64,000 nucleotides of DNA, from positions 40,653,822-40,717,821 of the forward strand of contig NC_064753.1 in the NCBI RefSeq assembly GCF_011397635.1, in the 5' to 3' direction. The notes under the pieces are model-generated. The model saw only the letters and a program-made list of their open reading frames with translations. It did not search any database and had not been told where the DNA came from. Shown one piece after another: positions 56,044 to 64,000 of this stretch (position 1 is the first letter of the stretch; each line of letters begins with the position of its first letter). The position numbers and the translations under genes were made by a program. This DNA comes from Epinephelus fuscoguttatus (taxonomy: Eukaryota > Chordata > Actinopteri > Perciformes > Serranidae).

Positions 56044-57474
56044 GTAAGGTCACACACGTGTCTGCAACTCCTCGCTGTGTTTTTGTTTGACTGCATGACA
56101 TTGATTTGACTGTTTTGGAAGATCAGATCAGAAGATTGCATCATTTCCACAACAAGCGATTACTCCACTCAGATTACATATTGATATTAAACTGGGTCAG
56201 CAACTTATTTTAATCTCCAGGACTTTGTGTATATAAGTGCGCGAATGACTACATGCCTAACAGAGAGCGTGTTGAACAGTGACCTTGCTCGACAGTAGAC
56301 CTACCGGGGGTGCAATTCAATATGAAAGGTGTTGACATAAAGCTTCTTATACAGCCACAGAACAGATGCAGCAGCTTATAGTTTTTTCTGATCTTCAGAA
56401 GAGACTTCCTTGTTGTTATCTGGGCAGAATATGCAGGAAGTGTTGCACACTATATTTGAGGATGTAACTTGTGTTTAGTGCTGTGTGTCTGCAATGTTAG
56501 TGGTTTCCTGTCAGCAATAGACTGAACACACATGTGCCCAATGTCCAGGTCTGACTGAGCTAATAATAACTGAAACATCTTCTGTGTTATTCAGCTTTTC
56601 ACACTGGATCAATGTGAGTCTGTCTGGGTGTAGTCTGGGTGTGAACATGTTTCCCTGTACAGTGAACTAAGTGGCTTTTTAAGCAAAGACTTTTTAAGTA
56701 AAGGGAGACTTGGTGGCAATGGAAAGAAGCTGTAATCGCAACACTGACATATAATCACGTTATTAAGTTGACATGACGAACTTGTTAGCATGGCAGTTAC
56801 AGAGCAACATTGTCACTTGAGAGTCGTGTCTCTGGACACCTGGTGAATGTGCGTCCAATAGTCACCCTTTTTAAAGCTCTCTCCACCAGCTCTTGAGGGA
56901 TTTATCCAGCACTAAACGCTCCACGATGTTCACCAGCTAGTTGACGATAATGAAGAGAGAGGGGAAAAAACGATTAAGTTTTGGGCTGGAAAACAAACAC
57001 AAAGAGTTGAAAATGTTGAAAGTGCTTCACAGGGGAGCTGCAGAGTTGGGTGATGATTCTCTGTAGTTCTGTTACTACGAGTGACCCCTTTCACATTACA
57101 CAGTTATTAGATCCATCTCATTATAGGAAATATTGATTATAGTCGCATTAAGGAATTGTGAGGTTTTACTCTTCAGTGTGACACAGGCTCATACATCGTC
57201 ATGGTGCAGCGTGTAGAAGAGGAATTCACTTATTTGATTAGCCTTCTGTTATCTTGATAAAACATCTGTGAACGCTGGAGCAAAGCTTCTGTCACTGTGT
57301 GAGCCGAGATCATGTGGTCAAAGATCAGCACTAAGATCCTTCACCAGATGGGTTTTAATTGTTTCATATATTTATTTGCATGACACAGAAAGTGCAGATT
57401 AGCCAAATATCACTGATGATCATGTGATTTTTTTTTTTTTTTGTGCAGTGCAAGTGTGCATTTAATACTCCGTA

Positions 57475-58890
57475 ACACTTTTCACACTGCACTTAGCCCC
57501 AGGCTAACAGAGCTGTTCAGACCAAAGATTTGCGACAAGATAAAACTGTTTCAGAACGTTGCAGAGAAAAGTTGCAGCGGTGTGAACTGGCTGTTGGAGC
57601 TCGATTCAAGCTGGCTGATGGTGTCACCTGCATCTCCACTGGTCAAATTGCTGGTGAACGTAAAGCTTGTCACCTGTTTCTACAGCCAAACGGCTTGAAG
57701 TCCGCAGGTCAAGTCAAAATGGCCGCAGGCATGCTGCAGCAGACGCTCTGTCCCCGATGAGCCCTCTCTCTGTTTCCATCCTCGCTTGTGCCAGTGGCGA
57801 TTGATGGGTCGCTGCTGCTACTCGCTGTATGTGTAGCCCCCCCCTCACACACACATTGTCATTGACTAACTAATTAGCACTGCTTACTTATGTTATTGTG
57901 GCATATTTATTGTGAACACAGTCCATCTGATGCTCGTTTTGTTGCCGTTTCATCACTCCTACAAATGCAGCTGTAGCCAGCATCTCACTATCACTATCCT
58001 CATTCATATTTTAAGAAGCTACAAATTATATTCAGCCACAAAATAAGCCTGAAAAGCTGGATATCAGAACAGAAGTATAGACAGTTGTTGCATAGAGATG
58101 ATACAACATCTCATATAGTTGCATTGGTGTGAACCGACAGGTTTTTACAATGTTGCAGAACGCCGCAAGAAGTTGCATGTTTCAACTCAGCTCATCGTGA
58201 ATCTTTGGTCTGACCTGAGCTTTAGACTGGGGCAAAGAAAGCTTTCACACTGGCAAAATCCTGGCACATTCCAAAGTGGGCTAAGCCAAACTGTAGCGTA
58301 GTGCTTACTGGCCCTGCTCCAGAGCCAGGTTAGCCTTGAGTTTATGCAGTTATCCCCTGAAAATTAACTAAACATGGGGCAAAAAGTTGCTGGCGTCAAA
58401 CGGAGCTAATGGAATTTGCATCATGTTTTTGTTGTCCAATCACGTGATTGCTTTGTCACGTCATCAGTACGCTCATGCTTTAACTATTGTAACTACTACT
58501 AACTAAAACCGGAGATACCTAGCAAGCTAGCTAACTTAAAATTAGGAGATTAGGCCCATTAGGCAAATCACCTCTCTTTGCCACTGCTGGAAAAGATAAA
58601 ACAATAGACATCTTCTTTTCAGTCTTTCCTCTGCTGCTCTCTTTTTTGATGTGTCAGCACCACTCTCACATAAAGCCTGGCTAAAGGTGGCGTATTAACG
58701 TTGCTTCTTGCTGTTGAACAATAGTGGCGTCACTCCAGAGTGTAAACATTAGTCATATGATTTACAAACTGATTTAACCCGGGGCTTGTGAAAGTGCAGT
58801 GTGAAATGTATAGCTCGGGGCTTAGGTTACCCGTGGGTTAACTTAGTGTGGTTGTGAAAAGAGGATAAGAATATGCAGTGTGAAATTCCC
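57475..58890. mobile_element. Nested foldback elements, csnk1g1 intron 4
   Basis: Outer arms: cttttcacactgcacttagc (57478) versus tatgcagtgtgaaattccc (58872). Inner arms: gagctgttcagaccaaagatt (57510) versus aatctttggtctgacctgagc (58200), with a further gttgca/ggtgtgaac pair. No transposase frame. Confidence 0.5.
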
Positions 58891-58899
58891 TCTTTGTAA

Positions 58900-61800
58900 A
58901 TCTGGTGTTGTCTGCAATCAGTCCGAATACCCAAATGATTCCAGCTGCCTATATGTCTATAATGTTGGTTTTCCAGATACCTTACCCAACAGTATATCCT
59001 GCAAACCAGAACATGTTTATTTTTGTTCCAGTCCTTATTTTACCTTTGTTTACACATAACGGCTGCTGGCAACAGCTTCTGCCTTACACTGTCTGGTTCA
59101 TGGTGTTGAATAGTCATGTCAGCACTAACTCTGCTTGTCTTTTTCCAGATCCTCTTATTCTTTTTTTCCACAACCGTGCCCTTTACACTTTATTACTCTG
59201 TGTTCAGAATGAAGTACAGTACAATAATAGTTGCTTCTCGACTTCTCTTCCCTTAAGTCTGCTCCCCTGAGGATTTATCAGTTTGTCATAAAAGATTAGT
59301 CAAGGTCTGCTGACGCATCTCTGTTGCAGCAACCACTGACAAGAATCTTGTGAGGATTAAATGACTGCAACGGAGAAATAAATTAAGGGCAACCTTTTTT
59401 AGTCTTGGTACGAGAGGAAATGGGTGGGAGCGCTAAAAACAATGGAACAATAGAAAAATCTTTTTTAGTAGTTGTTCATTGCTCTTCTAGTAAAATGGTT
59501 AAAATTATATTGTATATATCAGTCACACGAATACACCTAAACTGGAGCAAGTGATTGATAAGAGATGAGTTTGATCATGCTGCTTGTGAATTTATCCATT
59601 AAGGTTTTCCTTATAAATTGGCTTAATCAGTGCTACAGTTTAAGGATGGCCTTGGTTTCGGTTTGGCATGGAAAATAAGAGCCATGTCTTTGTGATGTAT
59701 GGTCCTTGATGTGCTTTTTAGAGCTCTACATGCATATATGATAACTAGACTGGGAACATAATGGCTATTGTTTTGCAAAGGCAAGGGCTGGAAAGGCCAA
59801 CTGTGCGGAAACTCATTAAATATTTAGAGAGCGGGTCTGCCTCTCTTAGTACTAACCTGCCTCTGTCCTCTCCTCCAGATGGGATAACGTGACCTCATTT
59901 CTTCTTGGCTGTGTGCTGTGCCACATTCCTCTCAGCCAATGTGGTTGTCACAGTGTCTGTGCGACAGGGTCTTTATGAATTAATGTGGTTTGACTCAGAT
60001 GCTCAATCAGGTGTTGTATCTGGTGCATAACCAACTGTCACTGGATATTAATGAGGATGATTCAATTAGGCATTAAGCATCTCCTTCCAGAGATTATGTG
60101 TGAATATTTATCAGCGCAGTCAATAACGATTTCACCGCTGCTCTGGTTTTACAAGACGGCAGACTGTGAGGAGTTATTGTGCCGAGGACAAGATGGTTGT
60201 GAAGATCAAGAGGGTTTGTTCAAGGGTGGGTGGACACTATTGAGCTGTTAAAGGCATTGGCAGTCAGACCTCATCATGAAACACTACACCAGCTCTGTGA
60301 CCAGTGCAGTCCCAAGGAGTAAACATTTCCCACAGTGACACAGCTCACCAGATTTTACAAACATGTAAAGGAAAGGCCGGAGGTCTTATCCTGGATGTCT
60401 GTTCCCACTGATGTGAACACATGGATCTTTGTTAAGAACAGAACTCCTCTCAGTGCGTGGTTTTGCTTTAAGTGAAAAAATAAGGGTATGGTGAGAAACT
60501 AGAGAGCAGCGTTTAGTTGATTTTTTTTAATGTTACAGCTCTATAGTCCTGCAGATGTTCAGGAAGAGATTTCCAAAATGTATAACTACTGAATCAGTAG
60601 AGATGTGATTACAGTATCATGTTACATTCATTTTTGTATTTCAATTAAGAAGTTCTTTAAGTGAGAAAATAATCTCTACTGTAATCACAGGATTGACATT
60701 ATCGTTTCAGGTGCTACATAACAATTTAACTTACTTCTGTCATTTTGGCTGCAGTCACATCATTATGACACATCATAATTACATCATATACTATACGTCT
60801 ATTTTATACCACGGTAACACTATATAGCACAATACAGTAATTGTTCCATAAATTCAATTGATTATTTTCTTTTATTTGGAACAAAAGTTAAAAACGAAAC
60901 AGTAAAGCTTTAAGGTTCTAAGAACAATCATTTTAAGTGTTACAGGTTTTGGTATTTACAACTTCACTCTCCTCAACATCGTCTGCCCAAATTATGTTGC
61001 CTTGCGAGGCAGCTGAATTCACAAGATCACACGAGAATCAAGAGATAATGCGAGAATCCAGCCCTGATTGGCTCATTAGCCTACCCCGAATATCTCCCCT
61101 GGCAGAAACAGTTAGGACAGAATAATGTCAGTCAAATCAGATTTGGGTGGGCTTCAGTGGGATATTCAGTGCAACACAAGCCTCTCCTCCTCCGGGACAG
61201 CTACCTCCATGTCTGCAGCAGCCAATAGCAGAGAAAAAGCAAGGAGCGCTCAATCTGCAGCTTATTCTGAGGACCAAAACATACTACTACATGCTACTGG
61301 TGGACACGTTTCTGCCATTGCATGGTATGAGCTGTCATATTGCCCAACTCTAGTCATACAGTTACCTTACCACAGTTACAGTGCTTATGTTTATGCATCA
61401 CATAAAGTTAGAGTCATGCTGTTAGTTGAAAGAATTCTGAAACATGCACCTTCACTTTGAAGTGTGATAATTTACCACACCATGAAGCCAGTGTTTCAGA
61501 AGCGCTGAGGAAATGAATTTATTCTGCAAGTCTTAAATATTCAGAAATCCCATTGAACATTAAAAATCAAAGACAAAGCAGAATTTGCCCGTAGCTGTCT
61601 TCCACCATAGAATGAAAGAGAACATCACAGTTGAGTAACAGTCTAAATACAAATGATTTCTTTTCACTTTTGTTTTCAAGTGGAATAACCTCACAGCTTC
61701 TTGCATACTCAGCCGAGGCAAGCCAGCAAATATGTCTGTCAGAAACCTAATCGTGGAGGCATTGTGCGATCAGAAGTGGATCAACACAGTGTAAGAAACT

Positions 61801-62000
61801 TGATATGAAGTAGAAGCCGGCTGTATTCCACAAGACGCATTAAGTGTAGAGCCGCTGCAGAACCAACATAGGTTGCTTGTCTCCACTTCCATTACACAAT
61901 CTTTGCACAGACCTGTCATAAGTCCAGACTGCGAAAATCCATCCCCTGATCTCTAAACTGCTTAGTCTGTAGCAGAGGGCCTGAGCTGATCTCAGTGTGA
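58900..62000 (+). other. csnk1g1 intron 4, unassigned
   Basis: No exon, RNA gene or intact repeat recognised. A good-looking acceptor (tcctctcctccag, 59866-59878) is followed by an immediate stop in the required frame, so it is not the next csnk1g1 exon. Confidence 0.4.
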
Positions 62001-62002
62001 AT

Positions 62003-62207
62003 GGTGGGCTCCACCCTGGACAGGTGACTGTTCTATATCTGGGCTGACACGCATATATACGTATGTAGTAAGAGAAATGCATTCAGACTCACACCCACAG
62101 TTTAATTTAGAGTCACGAATTCACCTAACCTGCGTTTCTTTGGACTGTGGGAGGAAACCCACACAGGCATAAGGAGAACATGCAAACTCCACACAGACAG
62201 GCACCGC
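62003..62207 (-). mobile_element. SINE-like element of the 1545-1844 family, minus strand
   Basis: It contains ctccaccctggacaggtgac, tttggactgtgggaggaaac and ggagaacatgcaaactccac, the complement of the tail and middle parts of the 1545 copy. The tRNA-like head is missing. Confidence 0.65.
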
Positions 62208-63024
62208 TCTGTAATTCCAACATCATCTCTGTGATATTTTCCTCCGTTATTTAAAAAACACATTAAATTTGCCGACATGTACAAAGTAATCGCCGTTTCT
62301 GTAGCATTTTTGTCGAGTGTAGCGTAGGTGGTGTTTTATCTTATAATACCAAATTAGAACATACGATACGTCTACAATTTGTTCGTACAAAGGAATCAAA
62401 TATGACTGGTGAAAGCAGACTTTGAGTTAATTTCTTTAACTCTCTGTCACAGTGATGGATGCTTTAATTAATAAGAGAACAATTGCTACCAGATGGTCAA
62501 AACAGGACTTCCACGTTCAGGACTGGTTTCATCACAGTAGAAAGAGAAAAATCTGCTCTTTGACAGCTGGTTGAAAAATTGCACACAGAGAAAGTCGTGT
62601 GCAGGGAGGTCCGGGGGAGTGCCTTGCAGTCGGGCTTAGAACCAGTCATATTCATTTATCGCACATTCATCTTGCTCCACTTTTTGTTGCAAAGGACTGC
62701 AGCCAGCACCTCTATTAGATTACAGTAATGCATAGGGAAATGTATTCTTTAATCCTTTTACACAGGCCAGGCTGTTTTACTCAGTAGCTGACTGAACTGA
62801 TACGTTTGTGAAAGTCTGCATTAAACCCTTATAGTTATGAATTTTATGCTGATGTTTTCTGATCACAGATTTGCTGCTCTGAGTAGTGACATACGTTTAT
62901 GTAGTATGTCTTGATCCAATATCTGTAATTTAACCACTTTGTACAACTGCATAGTATATATACGTGGCATTTAAAAAGAATGTAAAGCAAAATCTACATT
63001 CAGATACCTGTGGGAAGTGTTAGT

Positions 63025-63700
63025 CTATGGAAGCTTTCAGACCTAGAGTTGTCTTGCTTTGGTCCGAATCAGGGATTGATTTTGTTAACAAGTTGCATAA
63101 TTGCCTAGAGTTGGTTTGTGTTGTCACGGCAGCATTTACAAGCGGACCAGATAAAATGCCTTGTGTGAGAAAGCTGCTCTTGGTTGATAAGAATTTCTAT
63201 GTGGGAAAAATCCAGGAAGTAAACAAAACGTTGAAGAAGATAAATGTGACACTTCCTAATGTCACAATGGAGGGACAACTACGCAGGTTGATTTTAGCGC
63301 TGCTCATCGTGGACTATATTGCTGTCATTGTTCATTTTAGTCAAACCATACAGTTTGAAAACGAGGCGCGGCTCCAACTAGAAAACAATGTTTTGATGCA
63401 TTGGATGTGCTGAATGTGCATATTAAGGCAGTACAGGAGGAGGTGCACATTAATAATCCTCCAGGACTGTAACATGCTCATGTTTAACCCAAACAGTGTG
63501 TCATGTGACTGCAGTTGGTTTGGATCCAGGTCCGAACACGTTCTCACCACAAACTAACTGCATCAGAGTTCATTTGTAACCAGACTGAGACGTTCTTGAA
63601 GAGGTGGTCTCGGTCTGGTTGTTTTGGTGCACACCTGAGTGCGATTGCTGTGTTCACACCTGCTAAACCAAACAGGGCAGGTGTGAAAGCACCCTAAAAG
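63025..63700. mobile_element. Inverted-end DNA element
   Basis: The ends ggaagctttcagacct and aggtgtgaaagcaccct are inverted, with tttggtccgaatcag and ggtttggatccaggtccgaa inside as further inverted pieces. The 128-codon frame inside shows no transposase motif. Confidence 0.45.
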
Positions 63701-64000
63701 GCAGGTTTTCAAAGACATCACCCCCACCCTGTACAAATTGTTTTAACTTATTAGAGTTATCAGAAAATAACAAAGACGTAAGACTTGTTATGGCACCCCA
63801 GCAACATTTTTCAGAAAGTTGACATGCATTCGAAAAATTACCCTGTTTTATCTGTGTTGTTCTCAGACTTGTGGCAAACTGTGCAATGCGTTGTTGGAGT
63901 TTAGCCCACATCCTCTAATGCCTCCCGACTAAACTCTAGGATAATTAAAATGCTCGCTTGATCTTCGGCTTATAAACTTTGTCTTTACCCGCTGGCGTTG

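Noticed and set aside
59866..59960. Possible next csnk1g1 exon after tcctctcctccag
   Set aside because: In the frame left by exon 4 the bases read into TGA after a few codons and do not resemble the kinase domain.
61125..61460. 111-codon frame in csnk1g1 intron 4
   Set aside because: No recognisable motif, and splice sites and neighbours do not support an exon.

Overview
The window is vertebrate nuclear DNA, almost certainly from a teleost and probably a spiny-rayed (percomorph-type) fish. Genes have short exons with GT-AG introns. Introns and intergenic spaces are filled with tRNA-headed SINEs, short inverted-repeat DNA transposons and CA/TTG microsatellites of the kinds common in spiny-rayed fish. 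I see no prokaryotic features, no CRISPR array and no free-standing tRNA or rRNA gene.

Three protein-coding genes lie head-to-tail on the + strand. (1) Positions 634-17808 hold the 3' half of a neogenin gene (neo1): 13 exons coding for the last two fibronectin-III domains, the membrane segment and the whole cytoplasmic tail, followed by a long U-rich 3' UTR. The 5' half lies outside the window. (2) Positions 24429-35197 hold a complete sorting nexin 1 gene (snx1): 15 exons, 524 codons, with the N-terminal SNX region, PX domain and BAR domain all intact. (3) Positions 42200-56043 and beyond hold the 5' part of casein kinase 1 gamma 1 (csnk1g1): a non-coding first exon and three coding exons up to the start of the kinase domain. 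The rest lies past the right edge.

Layout: neo1 to about 20 kb; a repeat-rich gap at 20-24.3 kb; snx1 at 24.4-36.3 kb; a gap at 36.4-42.2 kb with a SINE, a dead LINE fragment and a diverged three-unit tandem array; the csnk1g1 promoter at about 42.2 kb; csnk1g1 introns to the end. The three products do not form a pathway. Neogenin is a netrin/RGM receptor, SNX1 is an endosomal tubule-coating protein of the SNX-BAR/retromer system, and CK1 gamma is a membrane-associated kinase. SNX1 and CSNK1G1 are also neighbours in mammals, while NEO1 sits elsewhere on the same human chromosome, so the adjacency here is a synteny feature and not a functional cluster.

I found no convincing new biological system. 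The points most worth checking are: a GC-AG intron in snx1; a 1.4-kb foldback element filling the same intron; a tandem array upstream of csnk1g1; a run of frame-neutral cassette-type exons in neo1; a (CA)n tract 9 bases past a neo1 splice donor; several transposon-in-transposon insertions with recognisable target-site duplications; and upstream ORFs in the csnk1g1 leader. Exon boundaries were placed by reading frame, splice consensus and remembered similarity to vertebrate orthologues; no alignment was run.
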